Source: CAVSCR01 sp963726575 (lineage in GTDB: Bacteria > Actinomycetota > Actinomycetes > JAHEKZ01). Taken from it: DNA of 64,000 nt. The stretch spans positions 124,001 to 188,000 of the forward strand of contig CAVSCR010000007.1 of assembly GCA_963726575.1 (NCBI GenBank), written 5' to 3'. The notes under the pieces are model-generated. The model made no database searches, was not told the origin of the DNA, and saw only the letters and a list, made by a program, of their open reading frames with translations. Below are positions 1-8,802 of this stretch, one piece after another. Within the stretch, counting starts at the first letter, position 1; the number at the start of each line of letters is the position of its first letter. The position numbers and the translations under genes are program-made.

Positions 1-1356
1 GGTCATGTAGTAGCCGGTGATGCCGGCACCGACCGCTGCCGCCAGGCCGAGCCACAGGTTCTGACCGAAGGCCGCCTCGATGATCTTGTCCTTGGAGTAG
101 AAGCCGTCGAACGGTGGGACACCGATGATCGCCAGGTAGCCGGCCATGAACGTGAGGAACGTGATCGGGAGCAGCTTGCGTAGGCCACCGAACCGACGCA
201 TGTCGAGCTCGTCGTTCATGGCGTGCATGACCGACCCGGCGCCCAGGAAGAGGTTGGCCTTGAAGAAGCCGTGCATCAGCAGGTGGAAGATCGCAAAGGC
301 GTAGCCGGCCGGCCCGAGGCCCGCCGCCAGCACCATGTAGCCGATCTGGCTCATCGTGGAACCGGCGAGGGCCTTCTTGATGTCGTCTTTCGCGGTACCG
401 ATGAGCGCACCGAGCAGTAGGGTCAGCACGCCTACGAGTGCGACCACCGTGCGCGCGGTGTCGGTCAGGTCGAAGATCGGACCGGACCGAACGATCAGGT
501 ACACGCCAGCAGTCACCATGGTCGCCGCATGGATGAGCGCCGACACCGGAGTCGGGCCAGCCATCGCGTCGAGCAACCAGGCCTGCAGTGGGATCTGAGC
601 CGACTTCCCCACGGCTGCGAGCAAGAGCAGCAAGCCCAGCCACAAGGTGACGGTCGAAGAGGCGTCGGGCGCCTTGGCAAAGACACCGGTGAACGTCGAG
701 GTCCCGAAGGTCGCGAACATGACCATGATGGCGATCGACATACCCATGTCGCCGAGGCGGTTCATGACGAACGCCTTGTTGCCGGCCGTCGCGTAGGTGC
801 GGTTGCGGTTCCAGAATCCGATGAGCAGGTACGACGCCAGGCCCACGCCCTCCCACCCGACGTACACCATCACGTAGTTGCCTGCGACCACGAGCAGGAG
901 CATGGAGGCGACGAACAGGTTCAGGTAGGCGAAGAACCGGCGTCGATCCGGGTCCTCCTTCATGTACCCCAGCGAGTACACGTGGATCAGACCACCGACG
1001 AAGGTGATCAGGAGGACGAAGACCATCGACAGCTCGTCGAGCAGGAACTGCACCTTGACGTCGAACAACCCCGACTGCGCCCAGGTGTAGATCGACTGGC
1101 CGACCGGGCGGGCCGCGGTGGGTCGCCCCAACATCTGCAGGAACTGCACGAAGCCGATGCCGAAGCCGACCCAGACGACGCCGACGCCGAGATAGGGACC
1201 CCAGGAGTTGGTCCGGCGACCGCCGACCAGCAGCAGCATCGCGCTGAGCAGCGGCAGGGCCACCAGGAGCCAGACCAGGCTGGCCGCCCCGGTGGCCTGG
1301 TGCACCACCTCGACCGGAGCGCTGGCGTCGCCGGTGAAGAGTGCGGCCGCGGTCAT
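1..1356 (-). CDS. nuoL: NADH-quinone oxidoreductase subunit L (partial, N-terminal part)
   Basis: Antiporter-like proton-pumping membrane subunit of complex I. Only the first 452 residues are present; the gene runs off the left edge (the family is usually over 600 aa). The visible protein is a series of hydrophobic helices with the antiporter signature VGWEGVGLASYLLIGF (Glu about 169), a Lys near 192 in NRNRTYATAGNKAF and the segment TPVSALIHAATMVTAGVYL. ATG at 1356 is used because the protein then opens with a short polar stretch followed by the first helix. It is the most downstream nuo gene visible; nuoM and nuoN would be expected beyond the edge. About 60 bp separate it from nuoK, unlike the overlaps elsewhere in this operon. 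Confidence 0.97.
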   Translation of the reverse strand, partial: MTAAALFTGDASAPVEVVHQATGAASLVWLLVALPLLSAMLLLVGGRRTNSWGPYLGVGVVWVGFGIGFVQFLQMLGRPTAARPVGQSIYTWAQSGLFDVKVQFLLDELSMVFVLLITFVGGLIHVYSLGYMKEDPDRRRFFAYLNLFVASMLLLVVAGNYVMVYVGWEGVGLASYLLIGFWNRNRTYATAGNKAFVMNRLGDMGMSIAIMVMFATFGTSTFTGVFAKAPDASSTVTLWLGLLLLLAAVGKSAQIPLQAWLLDAMAGPTPVSALIHAATMVTAGVYLIVRSGPIFDLTDTARTVVALVGVLTLLLGALIGTAKDDIKKALAGSTMSQIGYMVLAAGLGPAGYAFAIFHLLMHGFFKANLFLGAGSVMHAMNDELDMRRFGGLRKLLPITFLTFMAGYLAIIGVPPFDGFYSKDKIIEAAFGQNLWLGLAAAVGAGITGYYMT

Positions 1357-1415
1357 CGGCACACCCGTTCAGCAGTGGACACGCGCGTGCCCTTCGTCGT
1401 GGTCGTCATGTCAGG

Positions 1416-1715
1416 TCAGTACTTCAGGAGGTTCGGGTCGTCGACCGAGGCCGAGCGACGGGTTCGGAAGATCGCCACGATGATCGCCAGGCCGACCACG
1501 ACCTCGGCGGCCGCGACGACCATGACGAAGAAGGCCACGACCTGACCGTCGATGTTGCCGTTCAGGTGAGCGAACGTCACGAAGGCCAGGTTGGCCGCGT
1601 TGAGCATGAGTTCGACGCACATGAAGACAACGATGGCGTTGCGGCGGACGAGGACGCCGACCGCCCCGATGGTGAACAGCACGGAGGCCAGGTAGAGGTA
1701 GTTCGCCGGGTTCAC
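1416..1715 (-). CDS. nuoK: NADH-quinone oxidoreductase subunit K
   Basis: Small membrane subunit of complex I taking part in proton translocation next to NuoJ and NuoN. It has 99 aa, the normal family length, and three hydrophobic segments. The two membrane glutamates of the family are seen at Glu35 (CVELMLNAANL) and Glu71 (AAAEVVVGLA). The GTG start at 1715 overlaps the nuoJ stop as GTGA, so translation is probably coupled. Confidence 0.97.
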   Translation of the reverse strand: MNPANYLYLASVLFTIGAVGVLVRRNAIVVFMCVELMLNAANLAFVTFAHLNGNIDGQVVAFFVMVVAAAEVVVGLAIIVAIFRTRRSASVDDPNLLKY

Positions 1716-2521
1716 TGTTCCACCTCACCGGTTGTCTCGTCGGCTGGTTCCAGCTCGGCTGCACCCACCGAACCGACCGTGCCACGGCTGCGGAGAGCGC
1801 CCGGGATCGATGCGTCCGAGGGCGTACCGTCCGGCAGCAAGGCCGGGGTTCCGACTGCGTTGTGTCGGGCGAACACACCCGGGCTCGGGTAGGGCGTCGG
1901 GTGCGTACCGTCCCGGAACCGCTGGATCGACATCTCACGCTGCGTCGGCCGCGCAGTGAGCCGCTCCCGGTGGGCCAGCACCATGGCGCCGACGGCGGCC
2001 GTGATGAGCAGGGCTCCAGTGACCTCGAAGGCGTACACGTAGTGCGTGAAGATCGCCTGGGCGATGGCTTGGACGTGGCCGCCCGCCGACACCTCGGTGC
2101 TCGTGGTACCGAGCGCGCCGTGGAAGGTGACCTGGCCGATGGCGCCGACCAACAACCCGCCCAGTCCCAGCCCGAGCAGGAGTGCCACCCAACGCTGGCC
2201 CCGAAGCGTCTCGACCAGCGAGTCCGAGGCATCGACACCGACCAACATGAGCACGAACAGGAACAGCATCATCACCGCACCCGTGTAGACGACGACCTGG
2301 ACGATGCCGAGGAAGTAGGCGCCCTCCATCAAGAAGAACACCGCCAGGATGATCATCGTCAGTGCCATCCAGATCGCGCTGTGCACCGACTTGCGCGACA
2401 CGACCACGAGGATGGCGGCGACGACCGCGAGCGGCGCGAGGATCCAGAACGCGACCGCCTGGGCGGTCGACGTCGAGGTCTCCACCACCGGTGTGGTGGA
2501 AGCCAGCAGGATGTGGATCAT
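1712..2521 (-). CDS. nuoJ: NADH-quinone oxidoreductase subunit J
   Basis: Membrane subunit J of complex I, in the proton-channel region linking the quinone site to the antiporter subunits. It has 269 aa. Five hydrophobic segments occupy the first 180 residues, including the conserved stretch GIVQVVVYTGAVMMLFLFVL. A polar C-terminal tail of about 80 residues is longer than in enterobacterial NuoJ but common in actinobacteria. The ATG at 2521 overlaps the nuoI stop (ATGA). Confidence 0.96.
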   Translation of the reverse strand: MIHILLASTTPVVETSTSTAQAVAFWILAPLAVVAAILVVVSRKSVHSAIWMALTMIILAVFFLMEGAYFLGIVQVVVYTGAVMMLFLFVLMLVGVDASDSLVETLRGQRWVALLLGLGLGGLLVGAIGQVTFHGALGTTSTEVSAGGHVQAIAQAIFTHYVYAFEVTGALLITAAVGAMVLAHRERLTARPTQREMSIQRFRDGTHPTPYPSPGVFARHNAVGTPALLPDGTPSDASIPGALRSRGTVGSVGAAELEPADETTGEVEQ

Positions 2522-3078
2522 CCGACGGCCTCACTGCCAGCAGCCGCGGCGGCTCCGCCTGAGGTTGCGTCGGGCTCGTCGAATGCGCCGTTGTAGTAGT
2601 CCGCCACGTCGGCACCCGGGGCCATGGGGTGCGGAGGCTCCTGCATACCGACGGCCAACGGTGCCAACAGCTCGTGCTTCTCGAAGATGAGCGACGTGCG
2701 ACTGTCGTCGGCCAGCTCGTACTCGTGGGTCATCGTCAGCGCCCGCGTCGGGCAGGCCTCGAGGCACATCCCGCAGAAGATGCACCGCAGATAGTTGATC
2801 TGGTACACCCGCCCGTAGCGCTCCCCCGGTGAGAAGCGCTCCTCGTCGGTGTTCTCCGCTCCTTGAACGAAGATCGCGTCAGCCGGGCAGGCCCACGCGC
2901 ACAGCTCACAGCCGATGCAACGTTCGAGCCCGTCGGTGTAGCGGTTGAGCACGTGCCGCCCATGGAACCGCGGCAGCATCGGCTTCTTCTCCTCGGGGTA
3001 CTGCTCGGTCGTGACCTTCTTGAACATCGTTCGAAAGGTGACGCCGAAGCCGGCGACGGGAGCCAGGAACTCAGCCAC
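2518..3078 (-). CDS. nuoI: NADH-quinone oxidoreductase subunit I (2x[4Fe-4S] ferredoxin-like)
   Basis: Peripheral-arm subunit carrying clusters N6a and N6b, passing electrons towards NuoB. It has 186 aa from the GTG at 3078. The reading frame is open further upstream, but this GTG overlaps the nuoH stop (GTGGCTGA) and gives the usual N-terminus. Two CxxCxxCxxxCP ferredoxin motifs are visible at about residues 54-64 (CIGCELCAWACP) and 99-109 (CIFCGMCLEACP). The C-terminus is a low-complexity Ala/Gly/Asp tail. Confidence 0.96.
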   Translation of the reverse strand: MAEFLAPVAGFGVTFRTMFKKVTTEQYPEEKKPMLPRFHGRHVLNRYTDGLERCIGCELCAWACPADAIFVQGAENTDEERFSPGERYGRVYQINYLRCIFCGMCLEACPTRALTMTHEYELADDSRTSLIFEKHELLAPLAVGMQEPPHPMAPGADVADYYNGAFDEPDATSGGAAAAAGSEAVG

Positions 3079-4372
3079 GCGGCACCTCGCCTGACTCGTC
3101 GACATCGGTCCCGCTGCTGGCCGACACGGTGGCCGGCTGCGCCTCTGCGACGTTGGGAAGGGGCGGCACCGGGTATCCGCCGGCGAACGCATCGAACGGC
3201 GTCGGCTCTACTTCCGGCGCACTTCGCCGCGAGACCGCATCGAAGATGAACGTGCCGATCAGCACGACGACCAACGCGACTCCACCGACCATCAGCACCT
3301 TGGACCGGTCGATCCCGTTCTCGAGGCCGATCGCCCGGACGGTGCCGACGAGCACGATCCAGACCAGCGAGACCGGGATCAGCACCTTCCAGCCGAACCT
3401 CATGAACTGGTCGTAGCGCAACCGCGGCAATGTGCCGCGCAGCCAGATGAACGCGAACATGAACAACCAGAGCTTGCCGATGAACCAGAGCATGGGCCAC
3501 CAGCCAGTGTTGAGCGCACCGTTGTCGATCGAGCTCACGAACCACGGTGCCCGCCAGCCGCCGAGGAACAAAGTGGTCGCCAGCGCCGACACCGTGAACA
3601 TGTTGACGTACTCGGCCAAGAAGAACAGGGCGAACTTCAACGAGCTGTACTCGGTGTGGAAGCCACCGACGAGCTCGCCCTCGGCCTCTGGCAGGTCGAA
3701 CGGCGCTCGATTGGTCTCTCCGACCATCGCGCACAGGTAGATGAGAAACGACGGCGCGAGGATGACCCCATACCAAAGTCGCGTCTGCGCGCTGACGATG
3801 GTCGACGTCTCCATGGAACCGGAGAACAAGAACACGGCGACGAACGACAGCCCCATGGCGATCTCGTAGGAGATCATCTGCGCTGACGAGCGCAGACCAC
3901 CCAGCAACGGGTACGTCGAGCCGGAGGACCAACCCGCCAGAACGATCCCGTAGATCCCGATCGAGGCCACGGCCAAGACGTAGAGAACCGACACCGCGAA
4001 GTCGCTCAGCTGCAATGGCGTCTGGTAACCGAACATCGAGACGATCGGGCCGAACGGGATGACGGCAAAGGAGAGGAAGCAGGTGAAGGCAGCCAGGATC
4101 GGGGCGAGGATGAACACCGCGCGGTCGGCCGCCGTCGGGATGATGTCCTCCTTCAACGCCAGCTTGATCCCGTCCGCGAGACCCTGCAGCAGCCCGAACG
4201 GTCCGACACGGTTGGGGCCGATCCGCTGCTGCATGCGGGCGACCACGCGGCGCTCGGCCCAGATCATGACGAGCACGCTGACGACCAGGAAGACGAAGAT
4301 GAACAGCGCCTTGATCGCCGACAGCCACCAGGGCGTGTTCGCCAAGGCAAGAGCAGTGGTCGGGTTCGTCAT
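3071..4372 (-). CDS. nuoH: NADH-quinone oxidoreductase subunit H
   Basis: Membrane subunit H of complex I, forming the quinone-binding chamber at the junction with the peripheral arm. It has 433 aa and about eight hydrophobic helices. Conserved loops seen include AERRVVARMQQRIGPNRVGP (about 40-59) and the acidic loop GETNRAPFDLPEAEGELVGG, typical of NuoH/ND1. A hydrophilic tail of about 60 residues follows the last helix. The ATG at 4372 overlaps the nuoG stop. Confidence 0.97.
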   Translation of the reverse strand: MTNPTTALALANTPWWLSAIKALFIFVFLVVSVLVMIWAERRVVARMQQRIGPNRVGPFGLLQGLADGIKLALKEDIIPTAADRAVFILAPILAAFTCFLSFAVIPFGPIVSMFGYQTPLQLSDFAVSVLYVLAVASIGIYGIVLAGWSSGSTYPLLGGLRSSAQMISYEIAMGLSFVAVFLFSGSMETSTIVSAQTRLWYGVILAPSFLIYLCAMVGETNRAPFDLPEAEGELVGGFHTEYSSLKFALFFLAEYVNMFTVSALATTLFLGGWRAPWFVSSIDNGALNTGWWPMLWFIGKLWLFMFAFIWLRGTLPRLRYDQFMRFGWKVLIPVSLVWIVLVGTVRAIGLENGIDRSKVLMVGGVALVVVLIGTFIFDAVSRRSAPEVEPTPFDAFAGGYPVPPLPNVAEAQPATVSASSGTDVDESGEVPRG

Positions 4373-6792
4373 GTGCTGCTCCCGTTCGCCACGGTGACGA
4401 TCGCCCCCGGCTGTACGCCCAGGTCGGTGGTGATCCGGCCGTGTGAGTGCGCGGGTACGAACGCAACCCGATCTGGTAGGTCCGCCACGACGAAGGCGTG
4501 GGTCACGGAACCTCGTTCACTCGTCACCGTGACCGGATCTCCTTCCGACACAGCGAGTTCCGCCGCCGTGGTCGCGGAGAGCATGACAGCGGCCGATCGC
4601 GCCGTGCCGGCGAGGTAGGGCTCGTCCTGCTGCAGCACACCGTCATCGAGCAGCAGGTGCCAACTTGCCAACACCGCATAGCCGGCCCCGGGACTGGGCA
4701 CGTCGGACGCTGCCACGTCGGGGGCCTCCGTTCGCGGGCCGGTCCACGGCTCGAACTCGGCCATCTCGCGTCTGGTGTGCTCCAGCGAGGCCATTTCCAG
4801 CGGGTGGCCGAGCTCACCGGCGATGGCCGACAGCACCCACGTGTCGGCGCGCAGCAGCGTCGACGCGACGGCGGCCTGCGAGGGTCGCCGCCGTCCTTCC
4901 CAGTTGAGGAAGGAGCCAGCCTTCTCCGGGGCGGCTGCGACGGGAAACACGACATCGGCGTTCTGGGTCAGCCAATGACTGCGGGTGTCGAGTGCGACCA
5001 GGAAGTCGACCTGCGACAGCGCCTCACGCGCCCCCACGGGGTCAGCGAGGTCGTCGGGGTCGATGCCGGCCACCACGAGTGCCTTGACCTCACCAGCCCG
5101 AGCCGCCGCGAGGATGCCGGACAGGTCGCGACCGGGTTCGGCGGGGATCGACTCGACGCCCCACACAGCCGCGGCGTCGACACGTGCTTCCGCTGCGTCG
5201 ACCGGGCGACCGCCGGGCAGAAGCCCCGGCAGGAGGCCGGCTTCGACGGCGCCGCGCTCCCCGGCCCGACGCGGTACCCAGCCGATCCGTGCGCCCGTGG
5301 CGTTGGCCAGACGTACCACCGCCGACAAGGTTCCTGGCAGGGTCGCCGCCCGCTCCCCCACCAGGATCACCGAACCCGGTGCAACGAGCGCCTCGCGCAC
5401 CGCCACCTCTGAGCCGGAGCCATTGGCGATCGCGTCCAACGTCGCGGGCTCGGCACCTGGGACCGTGGTCAGGACACGGGCTGACAACTTCTGGGACCCC
5501 CGCGAGCTCAGCGGTGCGACCGTGAAGATCTGGACAGTGCCGGTGCGCACCGCCTTGCGCAGCCGCAGTGCGACGATCGGCGACTCGTCCTCCGGCTCGA
5601 AGGCCACCAGCAGCACCGACGGTGCAGCCTCCAGGTCGGCGTAGGTCGGGCCAAGACCCGATCCGGCTACGTGAGCGGCCAGGAACTGCGCCTCCTCCTC
5701 GGAGTGCGGCCGAGCCCGGAAGTCCACGTCGTTCGTACCGAGGACAACGCGGGCGAACTTGCTGTAGGCGTAGGCGTCCTCGAACGTCAGACGTCCTCCG
5801 GTGATCACGGCTACGGCGTTGCCGGCGCTTCGCAGCCCGTCAGCGGCAGTCGTCAGCGCGAACGACCACGATGCCGTCTCCTGCTCAGCCCCCCTGCCGA
5901 CCTGAGGAGTCGACAACCGGTCGTCGGCGGTGAGGTAGGCGAAGGCGAAACGGCCCTTGTCGCAGTTCCACTCCTCGTTGACCTCGGGGGAGGTGGCAGC
6001 GAGTCGCCGCTGCACCTTGTCGGCCCGGGTGTCCGTGCGCAGGGCGCAGCCGCTGGCACAGTGCTCGCAGGCCGTCGGCGTCGACACCAAGTCGAAGGGA
6101 CGTGCCCGGAAGCGGTAGAGGCTGCTGGTCAAGGCACCGACCGGGCAGATCTGAATCGTGTTGCCGGAGTAGTACGACTGGAACGTCTGCGACGCGGCGA
6201 TGCCCACCTGTTGCTGGGAACCGCGGTCCAGAAGCTCGATGAACGGGTCGCCGGCGATCTCGTCGGAGAACCGGGTACAGCGCGCGCACGAGACGCAGCG
6301 CTCGCGGTCGAGCAGCACCTGCGTGGACAAGGCAATCGGCTTCGGGAAGGTGCGCTTCGGCCCATCGAAGCGGCTGGTGGAACGTCCCGACGTCATCGCC
6401 TGGTTCTGCAGCGGACACTCACCACCCTTGTCACAGATCGGGCAGTCCAGCGGGTGGTTGATGAGCAGAAGTTCCATGACGCCGGCCTGGGCCTCGTCGG
6501 CCACCTGCGAGGTCAGCTGGGTTCGCACGACCATGCCGTCGCCGCACGTGACCGCACACGCGGGCTGGGGTTTGGGCTGACCATCGATCTCGATCAGGCA
6601 CATGCGGCAGGCCGCTGCCGGCTCGAGCAGCGGGTGGTCGCAGAACCGCGGGATGGCGATCCCCAGCAGCTCGGCCGCGCGAATGATCAGCGTGCCCTTG
6701 GCGACCGAGGTCTGGATGCCGTCGATCGTGACGGTGATGGTGTCGACCTGCGCCGTCGTGGCGCCCGGTGCGGCCGGCGTGGTGATGGTCAT
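4369..6792 (-). CDS. nuoG: NADH-quinone oxidoreductase subunit G
   Basis: Largest peripheral subunit of complex I. It has 807 aa. An N-terminal [2Fe-2S] ferredoxin domain (about 15-110, with FCDHPLLEPAAACRMC) is followed by the His/Cys cluster HPLDCPICDKGGECPLQ, a ferredoxin-type motif CVSCARCTRF with ICPVGAL, and a molybdopterin-oxidoreductase-like region opening with CEHCASGC. The rest is a degenerate molybdopterin-binding fold ending in the beta-barrel domain (TAAELAVSEGDPVTVTSERG). ATG 6792 overlaps the nuoF stop (ATGA). Confidence 0.96.
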   Translation of the reverse strand: MTITTPAAPGATTAQVDTITVTIDGIQTSVAKGTLIIRAAELLGIAIPRFCDHPLLEPAAACRMCLIEIDGQPKPQPACAVTCGDGMVVRTQLTSQVADEAQAGVMELLLINHPLDCPICDKGGECPLQNQAMTSGRSTSRFDGPKRTFPKPIALSTQVLLDRERCVSCARCTRFSDEIAGDPFIELLDRGSQQQVGIAASQTFQSYYSGNTIQICPVGALTSSLYRFRARPFDLVSTPTACEHCASGCALRTDTRADKVQRRLAATSPEVNEEWNCDKGRFAFAYLTADDRLSTPQVGRGAEQETASWSFALTTAADGLRSAGNAVAVITGGRLTFEDAYAYSKFARVVLGTNDVDFRARPHSEEEAQFLAAHVAGSGLGPTYADLEAAPSVLLVAFEPEDESPIVALRLRKAVRTGTVQIFTVAPLSSRGSQKLSARVLTTVPGAEPATLDAIANGSGSEVAVREALVAPGSVILVGERAATLPGTLSAVVRLANATGARIGWVPRRAGERGAVEAGLLPGLLPGGRPVDAAEARVDAAAVWGVESIPAEPGRDLSGILAAARAGEVKALVVAGIDPDDLADPVGAREALSQVDFLVALDTRSHWLTQNADVVFPVAAAPEKAGSFLNWEGRRRPSQAAVASTLLRADTWVLSAIAGELGHPLEMASLEHTRREMAEFEPWTGPRTEAPDVAASDVPSPGAGYAVLASWHLLLDDGVLQQDEPYLAGTARSAAVMLSATTAAELAVSEGDPVTVTSERGSVTHAFVVADLPDRVAFVPAHSHGRITTDLGVQPGAIVTVANGSST

Positions 6793-8093
6793 CGTGCGGT
6801 GACCTCCTCGAAGACCGTGGAGGCGGCGGGCGGGAACTGATCCGCGACGCTGTGGCGAGTGCCGTCCTCGAACTCCGAGCGGAAGTACTTCAGGGCGGAG
6901 GGGTAGGGCGTCGCAGCTGCGTCACCCAAGGCGCAGAACGAACGGCCCATGATCTGCGTGCCCACCTCGAGGGTCTTCTCGATGTCGTCGGCAACCGCGC
7001 GCCCCTCGTCGAACCGTCGCAGCAGGTCGACCAGCCAGTACGTGCCCTCGCGGCACGGCGTGCACTTGCCGCACGACTCGTGCTTGTAGAACTCGATCCA
7101 CCGCGACACCGCACGGACCACGCTGGTCGTCTCGTCGAACACCATGGGCGTGCCGGTGCCGAGCATGGAGCCGGCCGCAGCGATGTCCTCGTAGGTCATG
7201 GGCACATCGACATGCTCATCGGTGAGCAGCGGCACGCTGGAACCACCCGGCAGCCAGAACTTGAGCTCGTGACCGTCGCGCATACCTCCGGCGTAGTCGA
7301 GCAACTCGCTGAACGGCGTTCCCAGCGGCGCTTCGTAGATGCCAGGACGCTTCACGTGACCGGACATGGCGAACAGCTTGATGCCGGGAGACTTCTCGGT
7401 GCCGAACGAGGCGAACCACTCAGCACCGCGCTCGAGAATCGTCGGGATGTAGGCGATGGTCTCGACGTTGTTGATAACCGTCGGTGCCGCGTACAGGCCC
7501 GCGACCGCGGGGAACGGCGGCTTGAGCCGGGGCTGGCCGCGCAACCCCTCCAAGGAGTTGAGCAGCGCGGTCTCCTCGCCACAGATGTACGCTCCCGCAC
7601 CGGCGTGCACGACCACCTCGAGGTCGTACCCCGTGCCGAGGATGTTCTGGCCGATCAGGCCGGCGGCGTACGCCTGTGCGACGGCCTCGCGCACTCGACG
7701 CACGACGAACGGCACCTCGCCGCGCACGTAGATGAACGCGCGATGCGCACGGATGGCGAACGACGTGATGACCACTCCCTCGATCAGGGAGTGCGGATCG
7801 ATCATCATCAGCGGGATGTCCTTGCACGCACCGGGCTCGGACTCATCGGCGTTGACCACGAGGTAGTGCGGGCGGTCGTCCCCCTGAGGCACGAACCCCC
7901 ACTTCGTGCCAGTGGGGAACCCGGCCCCACCGCGGCCGCGCAGGCCCGAGTCCTTGACGAGGGCGATGATCGCGTCCGGGCTCAGGGTGAGCGCGCGCTC
8001 GAGCACCGAGTAGCCACCGTGACGGCGGTAACCCTCGATCGTGTGCCGGTCCGGCTCGTCCCAGTGAGCGGTCAGCAGCGGGGTCAGCGGCAC
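6789..8093 (-). CDS. nuoF: NADH-quinone oxidoreductase subunit F (FMN/NADH-binding)
   Basis: Site of NADH oxidation: binds NADH, FMN and cluster N3. It has 434 aa from the GTG at 8093. That start is chosen because a GAGGGGG ribosome site lies about 9 nt upstream and it leaves 1 nt after the nuoE stop; an in-frame GTG at 8126 would add 11 residues inside nuoE. The glycine-rich GRGGAGFPTGTKWGF binds FMN/NADH, and ICGEETALLNSLEG is the family signature. The 4Fe-4S ligands are in SCGKCTPCREGTYWL, with a distal Cys in FCALGD. Confidence 0.96.
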   Translation of the reverse strand: MPLTPLLTAHWDEPDRHTIEGYRRHGGYSVLERALTLSPDAIIALVKDSGLRGRGGAGFPTGTKWGFVPQGDDRPHYLVVNADESEPGACKDIPLMMIDPHSLIEGVVITSFAIRAHRAFIYVRGEVPFVVRRVREAVAQAYAAGLIGQNILGTGYDLEVVVHAGAGAYICGEETALLNSLEGLRGQPRLKPPFPAVAGLYAAPTVINNVETIAYIPTILERGAEWFASFGTEKSPGIKLFAMSGHVKRPGIYEAPLGTPFSELLDYAGGMRDGHELKFWLPGGSSVPLLTDEHVDVPMTYEDIAAAGSMLGTGTPMVFDETTSVVRAVSRWIEFYKHESCGKCTPCREGTYWLVDLLRRFDEGRAVADDIEKTLEVGTQIMGRSFCALGDAAATPYPSALKYFRSEFEDGTRHSVADQFPPAASTVFEEVTAR

Positions 8094-8094
8094 C

Positions 8095-8769
8095 TCAGGC
8101 CCCCTCGTCCGTCGCAGCCCGGCCACCCTGCGCCGGGACGGTGTGACCCAGCTGCTTTGCCAGCGTGAGGCCGGCGAGCGTCAGGTCGTCCAGTCCGTTG
8201 TCGGTGTCGTCCAGCAGGTCGTCCACCCCCGCCAGAGAACGTCCGACCGCGTCGATCTGCGGGATCACCTGAGGACCCCGAGTGCTGGCGACCGGCTCCC
8301 CGGCGCGAATCCGGTCGACGATGTCGCGAGCCGATGTGGGCGTCTGGTTGTCGAGGAACTCCCAGTTCAGCGTCATCACCGGCGCGTGGGTGCACGCCGC
8401 CTGGCACTCGATGCGCTCCAGGGAGACGAGGCCGTCGTCGGTCGTCTCCAGGTTCCCGACGCCGACGTAGTCGACCAGGCTCTCCCAGATCTCGTCGCCG
8501 CCCAGGATCGCGCAAAGCGAGTTGATGCAGACACCCACGCGGTACTTGCCGCCGACCTGACGCAGATACATCGTGTAGAAGGACGCGACGCCGGAGACCT
8601 CCGCGCGCGACATGCCCAGGAGCTCGGCGATGTCATCGATGGCCGGCGCAGTCACCGCACCGTCACGGCTCTGCGCGAGGTGGAGCAGCGGCATCACCGC
8701 AGAACGTGGCTGCGGATAACGCGCGACGATGTCGCGCATCTGCGCGCGTTCTTCGTCGGTCGTGGTCAT
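8095..8769 (-). CDS. nuoE: NADH-quinone oxidoreductase subunit E
   Basis: Thioredoxin-fold subunit holding the [2Fe-2S] cluster N1a beside NuoF. It has 224 aa. Cluster ligands are seen at Cys81 and Cys86 (CINSLC) and Cys122 and Cys126 (CQAAC), the expected two-pair arrangement. The C-terminal 60 residues are acidic and low in conservation, as is usual in actinobacterial NuoE. It starts with ATG at 8769; nuoD ends 33 bp upstream. Confidence 0.96.
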   Translation of the reverse strand: MTTTDEERAQMRDIVARYPQPRSAVMPLLHLAQSRDGAVTAPAIDDIAELLGMSRAEVSGVASFYTMYLRQVGGKYRVGVCINSLCAILGGDEIWESLVDYVGVGNLETTDDGLVSLERIECQAACTHAPVMTLNWEFLDNQTPTSARDIVDRIRAGEPVASTRGPQVIPQIDAVGRSLAGVDDLLDDTDNGLDDLTLAGLTLAKQLGHTVPAQGGRAATDEGA

Positions 8770-8802
8770 CGTGGTCTTCTCTTCTCGGCGGATTCGGGCA
8801 CG

